From Gemmatimonadota bacterium (GTDB taxonomy: Bacteria; Latescibacterota; UBA2968; GCA-2709665): a stretch of DNA of 64,000 nucleotides. This document shows, one piece after another, positions 17,312 to 25,900 of the stretch (position 1 is the stretch's first letter; each line of letters opens with the position of its first letter). The stretch covers positions 40,248 to 104,247 of the forward strand of contig JAPPNU010000072.1 of the NCBI GenBank assembly GCA_028873695.1. The letters are read 5' to 3'. The notes beneath the pieces were generated by a model, which saw only the letters and a program-made list of their open reading frames with translations, was not told the origin of the DNA and ran no database searches. The position numbers and the translations under genes are program-made.

Positions 17312-20300
17312 ATGGACGATTATGCAGACCCGCGTCTGTTGCGAATCGCCGCGATAGCCGCGCAGACGGCGAATCTGATCGTCGTCATGCTTTCCCTCCT
17401 GGTTCTGTCCGGATGGCTGGTCAGCGCGCCCGTCGCTGAATGGATGTCTCTATTGACGGCCGGGTTGTTCGTGCTTGCCGGGGTGTCGCTCTGGATGCTT
17501 CGCAGCGGCAGGTCATCCGCGCGCCGGCAGTTCCTGGGAAAGGCAATCGGCGCGGTCGTCGTGGTCTTCGCAGTTTTGGAACTGATCGGCGCGAGCCCCG
17601 AGTTTATCGGTTTCGGCGCGGGCGCCGGGCACATGTTGCGGGACGAGGCGTGCAGTTTCGCGCTGATCGGACTGGCGCTGTTTCTCTGGCATTTCCGTAT
17701 CCGCGGAAACGCCTGGCCGGCGCAGACGTGTCTGTCGGTCGCTTCCGTCCTGTCCGCGGGCTACGCGATTGGCCACTTCTATCACGCGGTCTCCCCCAGG
17801 GAAGTGTCATGGGACGTGCATCTGAGCGTCTATACCACACTGGCGTTCGGCCTGTTGTGCATCGGCATGTTTCTGTCGCGGCCGGATCTGGAACCCACCA
17901 CAACCATTGTCAGCACGACGGCCGGCGGGTCGATGGCGCGCCGGTTGCTGCCGGCCGCGTTTCTGATTCCACTGGCGCTGGGTTGGCTTTGGCCTCACGG
18001 CGAAGGAATTCTGGGGTTCGAGTCCGGAATGTCTCTGTTTTCGCTTGGGATAATCGTAGCGCTCAATTTTCTGATCTGGTGGTACGCCCGGTCGCTCGCA
18101 TATCTGGACTCCGAACGAAAACGTTCGGAAGAGGCATTGCGGGAGAGTGAAGCCCGTCTGAAGCTGGCCATGGAGGCCGCCCGCATGGGCAGTTGGGATT
18201 CCAATCTGTTGACAGGGGAACTCGTGTGGTCGGATCTGGTGGCGCCGTTGTTCGGCCTGAAACCGGAGGAATTTGAAGGAACGCGCGAAGCGTTTTACGG
18301 ATTCGTACATCCCGAAGACCGGGAGATGGTCCGCGGTGCGGTGCGGCGAACGATCAAGGAAGGCGTGGGTTTCGAAGTGGAGCACAGGGTGGTCTGGCCA
18401 GACGGGACGATCCGATGGCTCGGAAACAAAGGGCGCGTTTTTGGTGACACCGCTGGGCAGAACGTGCATATGATCGGCACCGTCCGGGATATCACGCAGC
18501 GCAAGCACGCCGAGATACAACTTCAGGAAAAGAACCGCGAACTGGAAAAGACCGCGGCCGCGGAACGCCAGGCGAACGAAGCGCTTAAGAAAAGCACCGT
18601 TGCCCTGGAGCGCTCGGGGGCGGAACTGCAGACAGCAAAAGACGCGGCGGAAAAAGCGAATCGCGCAAAAAGCGAGTTTCTGGCCAATATGAGCCACGAG
18701 ATCCGCACGCCGATGAACGGCATCATGGGGATGACGGAGTTGCTGGGCAACACGGACTTGACGCCTCAGCAGCGCGAGTATCTCAAGTTGAGCAGGCAGT
18801 CTTCCGAAGCGCTGCTGGCGCTGCTGAACGATATCCTCGACTTTTCCAAGCTGGAAGTGAACAGGCTGGAACTGGAAGCAATCGGTTTCGACCTCCGGGA
18901 TACGCTGGGGGATACCGTGCAGACCCTCGCGGTCAAAGCGACGCAGAAAGGCCTGGAACTGGCGTGCCATATCGCGCCTGACGTTCCTGACCGGCTCGTG
19001 GGCGACCCCGGCCGGTTGAGGCAGATCGTAATCAATCTGGTGGACAATGCCATCAAGTTCACCGCGAAAGGCGACGTGCTTGTCGACGTGAAAGTGGACG
19101 CCCGGGAGGAAGACACCGTCAGTCTGAGGTTTTTTGTGCGAGACACGGGCATCGGCATCGCGTCCGAAGATCAACAGTTGATTTTCGACTCGTTCAGCCA
19201 GGTCGACTCTTCCACATCCAGAAGGTTCGGCGGCACGGGGCTGGGTCTGGCGATTTCATCACAACTCGCCGCGATGATGGGCGGACGGATGTGGGTGGAA
19301 AGCGAACCGGACCAGGGAAGTACGTTTTTTTTCACCGCGGTCTTCGAAGCGCAACCCCCGTTGGCGAAGCGGTCGGCGGCCGACCTGCAGACCCTGGTGA
19401 GCCTGCGTGCGCTGGTGGTGGACAACAACCGTACAAACCGGTTCATATTCGAGGAGATGCTCGGCACGTGGGGTATGGATATCGAGGTCGCGGATTCGGG
19501 TCCTGCGGCGCTCGAGGCGCTTTCGATGGCCCGCGAAGCGGATCGGCCGTTCAACCTGTTTCTGCTGGACGCGGTGATGCCGGATATGGACGGATTCGCG
19601 CTGGCGGAACGCCTTCGGGAGAATCCCGCGGCGAAGGATGTGCCGATACTGATTCTTTCGTCGGCCGGTAGAACGCATGACGCCGTCCGATGTGACGCAT
19701 TGGGGCTTGCCCGGTGTCTGACAAAACCGGTCAAGCAGTCCGACCTGCTCGATGCCGCACTGGAAGCCCTGGACGTGAGTGTTGTCGAAACCGCGGACGT
19801 CCCGAGAATACTGGAACCGGTACCGGCCGCCAACCGGCGTCGCGTCCTGTTGGCCGAGGACGGGCTGGTCAACCGGAAAGTGATAGTGGACCTGCTCGAG
19901 CCGCGCGGCCACCGGGTTACGGCCGTAAACAACGGCAAGGAAGCACTCGCGGCGTTGGAGAACGACACGTTCGATCTGGTCCTCATGGATATTCAGATGC
20001 CGGAGATGGACGGGCTGGAGGCAACACGGATAATCAGGGAAGGCGAACGTTCGACGGGGGAGCATGTTCGAATCGCTGCGATGACCGCCCACGTGATGCA
20101 GGGCGACAGGGAACGGTGTCTGGAAGAGGGGATGGACGACTATCTCCCCAAACCCATCCGTGCTGGAGATCTCTACGATATTGTGGAGAACGACGTCCCA
20201 TCGGACAATGCGATGCCGGCGGAACCCGTCGCCGACGGCGGCACGCTGGATTGGCAGGGGGCGCTGGATCAGGTTGGCGGCAACGAGGCGATTCTGGCCG

Positions 20301-20584
20301 AACTGGCCGGACTCTTCGTTACGGAATACGCAAGGCACCTTGAGGAAATGAAGCGGGCGATCGGCCGCGGCGACAGCACCCTGCTAAGGCGCGCGGCGCA
20401 TACGCTGAAGGGCTCGGCGGCCGTGTTTTTCGCCAACTCGACCGTGGAGGCTGCGCTGCGGCTGGAAAACCTGGCTCGCGAAGAGGATCTGGAGGAGGCG
20501 AACGATGCGCTCGCCGCACTTGAACGAGCGGCGGACGAACTCCTGCCCGTGCTCAAGGAAAAAGCCGCCGCGCTGATTGTTTAG
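17312..20584 (+). CDS. Membrane hybrid histidine kinase (7TM-like, PAS, HisKA, HATPase, two REC, HPt)
   Basis: A 1090-aa sensor. Residues ~10-265 hold several hydrophobic helices (about seven), a MASE-like membrane input. A PAS/PAC domain (~285-400) ends 'GTVRDITQRKHAE', then comes a coiled coil. HisKA carries 'NMSHEIRTPMNG' with His462. The HATPase shows the N box 'VDNAIKFT', G1 'DTGIGI' and G2 'GGTGLGLAIS'. REC1 has Asp753 ('LLDAVMPDMDG'), REC2 Asp893 ('VLMDIQMPEMDG') and the C-terminal HPt His1030 ('AAHTLKGSA'). This is a complete BarA/ArcB-style relay, and the HPt could pass phosphate to the receiver of the adjacent receiver-GDH. The PAS or membrane domain presumably senses the signal; the ligand is unknown. 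Confidence 0.93.
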   Translation: MDDYADPRLLRIAAIAAQTANLIVVMLSLLVLSGWLVSAPVAEWMSLLTAGLFVLAGVSLWMLRSGRSSARRQFLGKAIGAVVVVFAVLELIGASPEFIGFGAGAGHMLRDEACSFALIGLALFLWHFRIRGNAWPAQTCLSVASVLSAGYAIGHFYHAVSPREVSWDVHLSVYTTLAFGLLCIGMFLSRPDLEPTTTIVSTTAGGSMARRLLPAAFLIPLALGWLWPHGEGILGFESGMSLFSLGIIVALNFLIWWYARSLAYLDSERKRSEEALRESEARLKLAMEAARMGSWDSNLLTGELVWSDLVAPLFGLKPEEFEGTREAFYGFVHPEDREMVRGAVRRTIKEGVGFEVEHRVVWPDGTIRWLGNKGRVFGDTAGQNVHMIGTVRDITQRKHAEIQLQEKNRELEKTAAAERQANEALKKSTVALERSGAELQTAKDAAEKANRAKSEFLANMSHEIRTPMNGIMGMTELLGNTDLTPQQREYLKLSRQSSEALLALLNDILDFSKLEVNRLELEAIGFDLRDTLGDTVQTLAVKATQKGLELACHIAPDVPDRLVGDPGRLRQIVINLVDNAIKFTAKGDVLVDVKVDAREEDTVSLRFFVRDTGIGIASEDQQLIFDSFSQVDSSTSRRFGGTGLGLAISSQLAAMMGGRMWVESEPDQGSTFFFTAVFEAQPPLAKRSAADLQTLVSLRALVVDNNRTNRFIFEEMLGTWGMDIEVADSGPAALEALSMAREADRPFNLFLLDAVMPDMDGFALAERLRENPAAKDVPILILSSAGRTHDAVRCDALGLARCLTKPVKQSDLLDAALEALDVSVVETADVPRILEPVPAANRRRVLLAEDGLVNRKVIVDLLEPRGHRVTAVNNGKEALAALENDTFDLVLMDIQMPEMDGLEATRIIREGERSTGEHVRIAAMTAHVMQGDRERCLEEGMDDYLPKPIRAGDLYDIVENDVPSDNAMPAEPVADGGTLDWQGALDQVGGNEAILAELAGLFVTEYARHLEEMKRAIGRGDSTLLRRAAHTLKGSAAVFFANSTVEAALRLENLAREEDLEEANDALAALERAADELLPVLKEKAAALIV

Positions 20585-20625
20585 AAGATTGACACGCTGT
20601 CCAGTCGTCAAGCACGTAGTTCACC

Positions 20626-20790
20626 ACTGTCATCCAGAGGAGGCCTGCGTGCGACGTCGGCGAATCACGTCCGTTACATGTGAGAACAGACTGCCATGCA
20701 GCGCAGGCCGACGAAGGATCTACTGCAGCATGGGATCATCCCCGTGCGGTTTGCACGTCTCAACGCCTGAGAGGCAGCACGTCCGCCCCC
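20626..20790. repeat. Intergenic repeat, inverted relative of 38268-38390
   Basis: The stretch begins 'TGTCATCCAGAGGAGGCC' and contains 'GGCCGACGAAGGATCTACTG' and 'GAGGCAGCACGTC'. The reverse complement of 38268-38390 carries the same blocks in the same order. It matches the common 'cattctgagcg...ggatgacag' type of dispersed repeat. There is no convincing coding potential, and it occupies most of the gap before hicB. Confidence 0.7.
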
Positions 20791-20825
20791 AGCACGTGAC
20801 TGAAGCGGCGAAACAGGAACAAAAG

Positions 20826-21071
20826 ATGTCAGTGGAATATCGACTTCGTCTTCAAATCAGACGAGTAGAAAACGGTCAATACCTCGCTACATCCGAAGAT
20901 TTCGACGGACTTGTGGCACAGGGGCGAACAGTGGCTGAGACGGTTGAAATCGCTCAAGATGTTGCCAGGAAGCTTGTCGAATCCTGCAGGGAACATGGCG
21001 ACCCGCTGCCGGATGGTTTGCATGAGATAAACATGGACATCGTGGAATTGGATATTCCCGTAGGTGTTTGA
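20826..21071 (+). CDS. hicB: HicB family antitoxin
   Basis: An 81-aa protein with the HicB partial-RNase-H fold pattern: 'YLATSEDFDGLVAQGRTVAETVEIAQDVARKLV' matches the family's 'F-P-d-l-p-G-c-x-s-q-G-x-T-x-x-E-A' strand and helix. No C-terminal DNA-binding domain is present, so repression would rely on a partner. AGGAAC lies ahead of the ATG at 20826. Its TGA overlaps the hicA ATG by one base. It should neutralise the HicA mRNA interferase. The longer upstream reading is repeat DNA. Confidence 0.85.
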   Translation: MSVEYRLRLQIRRVENGQYLATSEDFDGLVAQGRTVAETVEIAQDVARKLVESCREHGDPLPDGLHEINMDIVELDIPVGV

Positions 21072-21295
21072 TGGGCCGGCTCGCGGGTTTCACTTATAGA
21101 CAGATAATCCGAAGATTAAGGCGGTTGGGATTCACGTTTGACCGGCACGCACGAGGCAGTCATGAGATTTGGAGGAACCCCGTCACTCGACGTCGAACGA
21201 CGATTCCCAATCACTCTGGAGACCTGCCGGAGGGTACCGTAACTGCCATTCTGAAACAAGCCGGAGTCACGGTGGAAGACTTCCTTCGAGCGTAA
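21071..21295 (+). CDS. hicA: HicA family mRNA interferase toxin
   Basis: A 74-aa dsRBD-like protein with the HicA signature 'GFTFDRHARGSHEIWRNP'. The catalytic His is His31 in 'GSHEIW', and the C-terminal strand and helix are 'GTVTAILKQAGVTVEDFL'. HicA cleaves mRNA when free of HicB. The antitoxin-first order with a one-base overlap is a usual arrangement. A strong hairpin terminator follows. Confidence 0.9.
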   Translation: MGRLAGFTYRQIIRRLRRLGFTFDRHARGSHEIWRNPVTRRRTTIPNHSGDLPEGTVTAILKQAGVTVEDFLRA

Positions 21296-21325
21296 GACTC
21301 CGTTAGTCGAATTCAAAATAAGATG

Positions 21326-21349
21326 ATGCCCCCGTCGGGGGCATTTCTT
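21326..21349 (+). terminator. Rho-independent terminator after hicBA
   Basis: A perfect 9-bp stem, ATGCCCCCG-T-CGGGGGCAT (21326-21344), is followed by a short T-rich run. Confidence 0.8.
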
Positions 21350-21547
21350 GTATATTGGTAGTGCGTCCAACTCAACGTTAACGTTCCGGTACTTTCGCCT
21401 CATCCTCAGAGCTGGCGCGCGTCGCGGCGACGTTTGCGCGATACCGCAGTTTGGCACGAGCGGAAGAAGCACATAGGCCGTTGAAAGACAGAATGCTCTC
21501 ACGGCAGTTGACTCGGTCTGACGAGAGCAGTCTAAAGGAGGAACCGG

Positions 21548-21739
21548 ATGAGGAGCTTCAGAGGTCATCTGAACGAGAAGCGCAAAGATGAGCGATTCAG
21601 GCGACTGTATGACGAGGAGCGACACCTTACCAGGTTGTCGTTGATTCGGCCTTCCGAAGCGGCTCCAACCGCTTCAACACGCGACGACAGGCCCAAGGAT
21701 GACAGACACAATCCAAAGGAATCTTCGAAACAACTGTAA
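21548..21739 (+). pseudogene. Truncated XRE/HigA-type antitoxin N-terminus
   Basis: The 63-codon frame has a strong ribosome site (AAAGGAGGAACCGG) before its ATG. The first ~33 residues ('HLNEKRKDERFRRLYDEERH') look like the N-terminal lead of XRE/HigA antitoxins, where a helix-turn-helix should follow. Instead, the frame runs into charged, low-complexity sequence encoded by repeat DNA containing 'CGAAGCGGCTCCAACCGCTT' and 'CAAGGATGACAG', and then stops. It is best read as an antitoxin gene cut by a repeat. The 250 bases upstream hold no clear toxin gene. Confidence 0.5.
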
Positions 21740-21758
21740 AAGGACACACCTGTCCTAA

Positions 21759-22094
21759 ATCGTCTTTTCCAACCGCTATCAAGGCATAATCCACGAATAT
21801 CCGGAGCGAGGGCATCCTGCCCTCGAACTTCGCGTCACCTATCCCAATTCGCGTCGAGGGACTGACGCTTCCATTCAATCCGACACCGGTTCGTGGAAAA
21901 CACTGTGTCCGACGAGTTACCCGACGTCGAGGGCAGGATGCCCTCGCTCCCGGGGACGCGAACCACACCGGCCCCAAATTTGTTCCAGTCTTGGACAGCC
22001 GTGGCCCAAAGAAGGAAAACTGCATTGGCACTACGAAACGACTTTCAAGAAAAACAGGTATTTACCCAGCTTAGATCGTCTTTTCCAAGCTATC
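21759..22094. repeat. Inverted repeat (21801-21826 / 21927-21953) inside flanking direct repeats
   Basis: The two arms carry 'GAGGGCATCCTGCCCTCGA' and its complement. At least 24 bases are perfect, with one extra C in the right arm. Outside them, 'ATCGTCTTTTCCAA..GCTATC' occurs directly repeated at 21759-21780 and 22075-22094, which could be a duplicated target or an older nested element. The 387-bp gap 21740-22126 holds nothing else that I can recognise. Confidence 0.7.
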
Positions 22095-22126
22095 CTGGAT
22101 AGCAGTGGCAAAAGGAGAGTTACCAA

Positions 22127-22573
22127 ATGAATCTGTGCTTCAGACGCAGTTTTCTTGTCATCCTGGTGGCCCTGGCCTGGGCGGTTGTATGGTCGCCGGT
22201 TGGCGTGCTGACAGGGATCATCCTGGATCCGGGCGGTTCCATGGATGAAATGTGGGTCGCGATCGGTGCGTATCCCGGCTTCCTTTGCGGTGCGGTCTTT
22301 TCCGCGGTAATCGGGATTGCGGAGGGTCGTCGCGGGCTCGACGCGTTGAAGCTGTCGCGAGTCGCCGGATGGGGCGCCGTGAGCGGTTTGCTGGTAGGCG
22401 TGCTTCCGTTTGTCCTCGGAACGGTGAATCCCGTCCTGCCGCTCTGGTTGTGGGGTGTCCTGACCGCCGGCGCCGTGACGTTACTGAGTTCGGCTTCGGC
22501 CGTTGGAACCGCGTTAATTGCCAGGATGGCGAAGAAGCGAGCATTGCACGGAGCAAGTGGAGACGCGGCGTAG
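22127..22573 (+). CDS. Small integral membrane protein of unknown function
   Basis: A 148-aa protein with four hydrophobic helices: ~8-32 (the first follows Arg-Arg), ~45-66, ~80-102 and ~105-128. It ends in a short basic tail. AGGAG stands nine bases before the ATG. Small residues (Gly, Ala) are frequent in the helices. I do not recognise a family. It is followed after 10 bases by a HAD hydrolase. Confidence 0.7.
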   Translation: MNLCFRRSFLVILVALAWAVVWSPVGVLTGIILDPGGSMDEMWVAIGAYPGFLCGAVFSAVIGIAEGRRGLDALKLSRVAGWGAVSGLLVGVLPFVLGTVNPVLPLWLWGVLTAGAVTLLSSASAVGTALIARMAKKRALHGASGDAA

Positions 22574-22583
22574 ATTGGGAGAG

Positions 22584-23297
22584 ATGGAGGAGGAACCCTT
22601 GCGCATCTCAGCGATTTCATTTGACGGCGACATGACCCTGTGGGATTTTCAGAAGGTCATGAGGCATTCACTGAAACACGCATTAGCGGAATTGCGCAGG
22701 AAGGTCCCTGCAGAACCTGCATCGCGCCTCACGGTCGATGAGATGATTGACATTCGCGATGAGGTTGCGGACGAATTGAGGGGCAAGGTCTGGAATCTCT
22801 CGGAAATCAGACGGATTGCATTCGAGAGGACGCTCGAGCGTGTAGGCTGTCACGACGGAAGCCTGGCTCGTCATCTGAATCAGGTATATCGGAAGCACCG
22901 CTTTGAAGACATCGAGTTGTACCCGGATGTGTTGCCGGCTCTGGACGTTCTGTCGCCGCAATTCAAGATCGGACTTCTGTCAAACGGGAACAGCTATCCC
23001 GAGCGCTGCGGCCTTGACGGACGATTTGCCTTTGTTGTATTCTCCCAGGACGTGCGCATCGAGAAACCCGATCGACGGATTTTTGAGATCACCGCGCAAC
23101 GGGCGGGCTGTCAGCTGGAGCACTTTCTGCACGTGGGAGATTCTCTGGAAAACGACGTTGCGGGAGCGCGCAATGCCGGAGCGCCTGCCGTGTGGCTGAA
23201 TCGTGATGGCGTGAGAAACGACTCCGGGATACAGGCGGATTTCGAGATTACTTCGTTGGCTGAGTTGCCTCCGCTATTGGGAGTCGGTCGCGACTGA
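22584..23297 (+). CDS. HAD-superfamily hydrolase
   Basis: About 237 aa. HAD motif I is 'ISFDGDMTLWD' (Asp14, Asp16, Thr18), motif II 'IGLLSNGN', motif III the Lys in 'IRIEKPDRRIF' and motif IV 'HVGDSLENDVAGARNAG'. It should be a phosphatase or haloacid dehalogenase-like enzyme acting through an aspartyl-phosphate. Two starts compete: ATG 22584 with GGGAGAG, and TTG 22599 with a perfect GGAGGAGG just upstream. The latter would begin right before the first strand. Cytoplasmic. A second HAD hydrolase lies at 24903. Confidence 0.88.
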   Translation: MEEEPLRISAISFDGDMTLWDFQKVMRHSLKHALAELRRKVPAEPASRLTVDEMIDIRDEVADELRGKVWNLSEIRRIAFERTLERVGCHDGSLARHLNQVYRKHRFEDIELYPDVLPALDVLSPQFKIGLLSNGNSYPERCGLDGRFAFVVFSQDVRIEKPDRRIFEITAQRAGCQLEHFLHVGDSLENDVAGARNAGAPAVWLNRDGVRNDSGIQADFEITSLAELPPLLGVGRD

Positions 23298-23375
23298 TCT
23301 CTTGCCGCGGTCGTGGAGTTAATCCTCAGCTTACCTAATATGACAACGGCAACGACATTCAGATGGAGGATCCGT

Positions 23376-23960
23376 ATGGCGCGTTGGACCGAATTCACAT
23401 TCCCGGTTGAAACCGGAAAGGGATCTCTGCTTGTCATTGATGACGAGAGAGTCCGCGTGCTCACCGACCCCCTCCGCAGGCGCATCCTGAAAACTCTTGG
23501 AAAAGGGAAAACGGTGGCTGAGATCTCGTCGACGTTGGGCGTGACTGATTCACGCATCCTTCGACACCTGGAACGACTCGCGGACACCGATGTCGTACGT
23601 CTCCAGAAAACCGGTAATGACCCCAGGGCCTGGCGTTGTATCCCGGCGGCAGACAGGATTCGATTCCGGGACCCAGGTGATAACACTGCCGAAACCACCG
23701 AGCCGGTACCTTCAGAAGTTGCCTTCCAGTTCAACCAGGCGTTTCGGGAGAGTGCAGACGGTATTTTCGGTCCAGGCTTTCAAAGCTCCGTCAACCATAA
23801 CCGCGCACGACTCTCGGAACGGCAGGCGGCCGAATTCAACCGTCGGCTCCTGGATCTTATAGAGGAGTACTTTCCACCCGGCAAGGGGGATCCTTCTGGA
23901 ATCAAGTATGGCTTTTTCGGCGTGCTGACTCCAATTGATCTTGCACCGCTTGAGCCGTGA
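23376..23960 (+). CDS. ArsR-like winged-helix transcription regulator
   Basis: A 194-aa protein. Residues ~20-80 form a winged helix: 'LTDPLRRRILKTLGKG', 'TVAEISSTLGVTDSRILRHLERLADTDVVRL', and the wing 'KTGNDPRAWRCIPAA'. This matches ArsR/HTH_20-type regulators. The ~110-residue C-terminal part ('FNQAFRESADGIFG', 'FNRRLLDLIEEYFPPGK') is of the kind seen in helix-turn-helix proteins with an effector domain. GGAGGA six bases before ATG 23376 sets the start. No metal-binding Cys motif is seen. The neighbours give no clear target. Confidence 0.78.
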   Translation: MARWTEFTFPVETGKGSLLVIDDERVRVLTDPLRRRILKTLGKGKTVAEISSTLGVTDSRILRHLERLADTDVVRLQKTGNDPRAWRCIPAADRIRFRDPGDNTAETTEPVPSEVAFQFNQAFRESADGIFGPGFQSSVNHNRARLSERQAAEFNRRLLDLIEEYFPPGKGDPSGIKYGFFGVLTPIDLAPLEP

Positions 23961-24046
23961 CTAAGGAAATTCGGCACGATCTTGCATTTGGGCATACCAG
24001 ATCACAGGATCGCACGGTTACCGATGCAGGCGCTTTCGAGAACACC

Positions 24047-24847
24047 ATGACCGTTATTCGCAATCCAGTTCGAGTTAAGGCCTTCTGCGTTGGACAAGCC
24101 AAGTCCGGCACGGCATCTCTCGTCGGGCTGCTTTCAGCGAATTACCAGGCGGCCCACGAACCGGAACGGCCGGAACTGCTCGATATGATTCTCGGAGAAT
24201 CACGCGGTGATGTCTCAGCCTCGGCCTTTCGAGAGTTTCTCATCGAACGGGACGCCCGGCTCAACCTTGAATACGACGTCTCGTGGGTGAACCAATTCGT
24301 CATGGGCCACCTGCTGGACGTCTTCCCCGCGTCGAAATTCATCGTTCTCATCCGCGACTGTTATTCGTGGCTTCAATCGGCGATCGGGCACGTCATAAGC
24401 CGCGAGATGCCCTCTGAAATCCTGGACTTCTTCCCCTGGTGGGCAGAACCGGAACGACATCCCCATTCGAAGCATGATCGCGCACTTGCAGAGAGAGGCA
24501 TTTATTCGGTTGCTGCCTACCTGAACGTCTGGAACGGGCACGTGGACAGGTGCCATTCAATCCCGCCGGACCGGCGGCTTGTGATCAGAACTCACGAACT
24601 GGCCCGTTCACATCGGCGACTGGCAGACTTCCTGCAGATACCCGCGGACACGCTCGACGCGGGAAGCGGACATCAGAACCGCAGTACCTGGCACGAACGA
24701 ATCGAGTCTCTCGTCGATCCGTCCTACATCGCTGACATGGTCCAATCGATCTGCGCTGACAACATGGCACGGTATTTCCCCGAAATCAGAAGTTCCCAGG
24801 ATGTGCCCGCGCTATGGGAAGCCGCGCAGCGTCAACCTACGGCCTGA
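24047..24847 (+). CDS. Sulfotransferase family protein
   Basis: 'AFCVGQAKSGTASLVGLL' (residues ~13-30) is a PAPS-binding 5'-phosphosulfate loop of sulfotransferases. 'FPASKFIVLIRDCYSWLQS' is the 3'-phosphate-binding segment (R-D-x-x-S). About 266 aa. It would transfer sulfate from PAPS to a hydroxyl or amine. ATG 24047 is preferred because family members start just before the loop. A GTG at 23957 overlapping the upstream stop would add 30 residues. Cytoplasmic with no membrane segment. Confidence 0.8.
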   Translation: MTVIRNPVRVKAFCVGQAKSGTASLVGLLSANYQAAHEPERPELLDMILGESRGDVSASAFREFLIERDARLNLEYDVSWVNQFVMGHLLDVFPASKFIVLIRDCYSWLQSAIGHVISREMPSEILDFFPWWAEPERHPHSKHDRALAERGIYSVAAYLNVWNGHVDRCHSIPPDRRLVIRTHELARSHRRLADFLQIPADTLDAGSGHQNRSTWHERIESLVDPSYIADMVQSICADNMARYFPEIRSSQDVPALWEAAQRQPTA

Positions 24848-24902
24848 TTGACGTTTGGAAACGGCCGGAAGTCATTCAAGAAGGTGTAAATCGAGTTAGC
24901 CG

Positions 24903-25685
24903 ATGGTCCGAACTGCGGTTCAAGCGATTCTGTTCGACCTCGACGAGACCCTCATTCTCGAAAAGCCGATTGCCATCAGAGCACTCGAACAGACCGGACA
25001 ACGCGCGAGTGCTGCCGCCGGCGTCCGTCCGCCTGAACTCCGGGACAGGGTCTTGGAGCGGGCTGGCGAACTCTGGCGTTCAACGCCGGTAATCGACTAC
25101 TGCCGCCGGGTCGGGATCAGTTCTTGGGAGGGCTTATGGCCCGGGTTCGCCGGGGAGGATGAGAACCTGGCTTGGCTGCGCGAATGGGCTCCAACGTACC
25201 GGTTCGAGTCGTGGTCACGGGCTTTGAAGGATTTGAGCGTCGACGACAAAAAGCTGGCGCAAATGCTCGCCGACGAATTCGTGGAGACCCGGACGGGACT
25301 CTTCGAGCACTTTCCGGAGACAACCGAGATTCTGGATGAACTCAATGGAACCGTTCGATTGGTTCTGGCCACGAACGGCGCGTCCGATCTGCAGCGGCTG
25401 AAGCTCGAGACCAGCGGTCTGGCGGGTTATTTCGACGACGTTCTCGTTTCGGCTGACATCGGATTCGCCAAACCCCATCCAATTTTCTATGAGAAAGCGA
25501 TTCGACTCGCGGGTGTCGGACCTGAGCAGATACTGATGGTAGGAGACAATATCCGGAAGGACGTCGGCGGAGCGCAGGCGGCTGGAATCCGGGGCATCTG
25601 GGTGAATCGAAAAGACAGGGAACCCGGCGAGGTCCAGCCATTCGCGGAGATTGGGAACCTACTGGAACTGCGCGACTTCCTCTGA
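24903..25685 (+). CDS. HAD-superfamily hydrolase
   Basis: A 260-aa protein with motif I 'ILFDLDETLIL' (Asp12, Asp14, Thr16), a helical cap, motif II 'LVLATNGAS', the Lys of motif III in 'IGFAKPHPIFY' and motif IV 'MVGDNIRKDVGGAQAAG'. This is a subclass I, phosphoglycolate-phosphatase/YjjG-like layout. It should dephosphorylate a small metabolite. It lies in the run of small enzymes in the accessory zone. It is not an obvious recent duplicate of the HAD gene at 22584, as identity is limited to motifs. Confidence 0.9.
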   Translation: MVRTAVQAILFDLDETLILEKPIAIRALEQTGQRASAAAGVRPPELRDRVLERAGELWRSTPVIDYCRRVGISSWEGLWPGFAGEDENLAWLREWAPTYRFESWSRALKDLSVDDKKLAQMLADEFVETRTGLFEHFPETTEILDELNGTVRLVLATNGASDLQRLKLETSGLAGYFDDVLVSADIGFAKPHPIFYEKAIRLAGVGPEQILMVGDNIRKDVGGAQAAGIRGIWVNRKDREPGEVQPFAEIGNLLELRDFL

Positions 25686-25726
25686 GAGTGCAAGCAGCCT
25701 GGCAAGAACGCAAAGGAGTATCTGGC

Positions 25727-25888
25727 ATGAATGAGCACGACTTTGCCCGACTCGCGGCCAGCGTCAAGCAGGCAGGAGAGATCAAGCGAGGAACGTTGAA
25801 ACCAGGGCGCACGACGCAAATGGATCCAGCAGATATCAGGTTGATCCGAAAGAGACTGGATTCGTCCCAGCAGGAACAGCCTTTTTGA
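25727..25888 (+). pseudogene. Truncated XRE-type antitoxin (N-terminal part only)
   Basis: The 53-codon frame starts at an ATG with AAGGAG eight bases upstream. 'SVKQAGEIKRGTLKP' and 'MDPADIRLIRKRLDSSQQE' match the lead and first helix of HigA/YiaG-like antitoxins ('...DPADVKAIREKLGLSQEEF'). A stop then cuts the helix-turn-helix short. No continuation was found in other frames before the next gene at 25901. It is either a remnant or a peptide. Confidence 0.5.
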
Positions 25889-25900
25889 AATGAAACCTGA

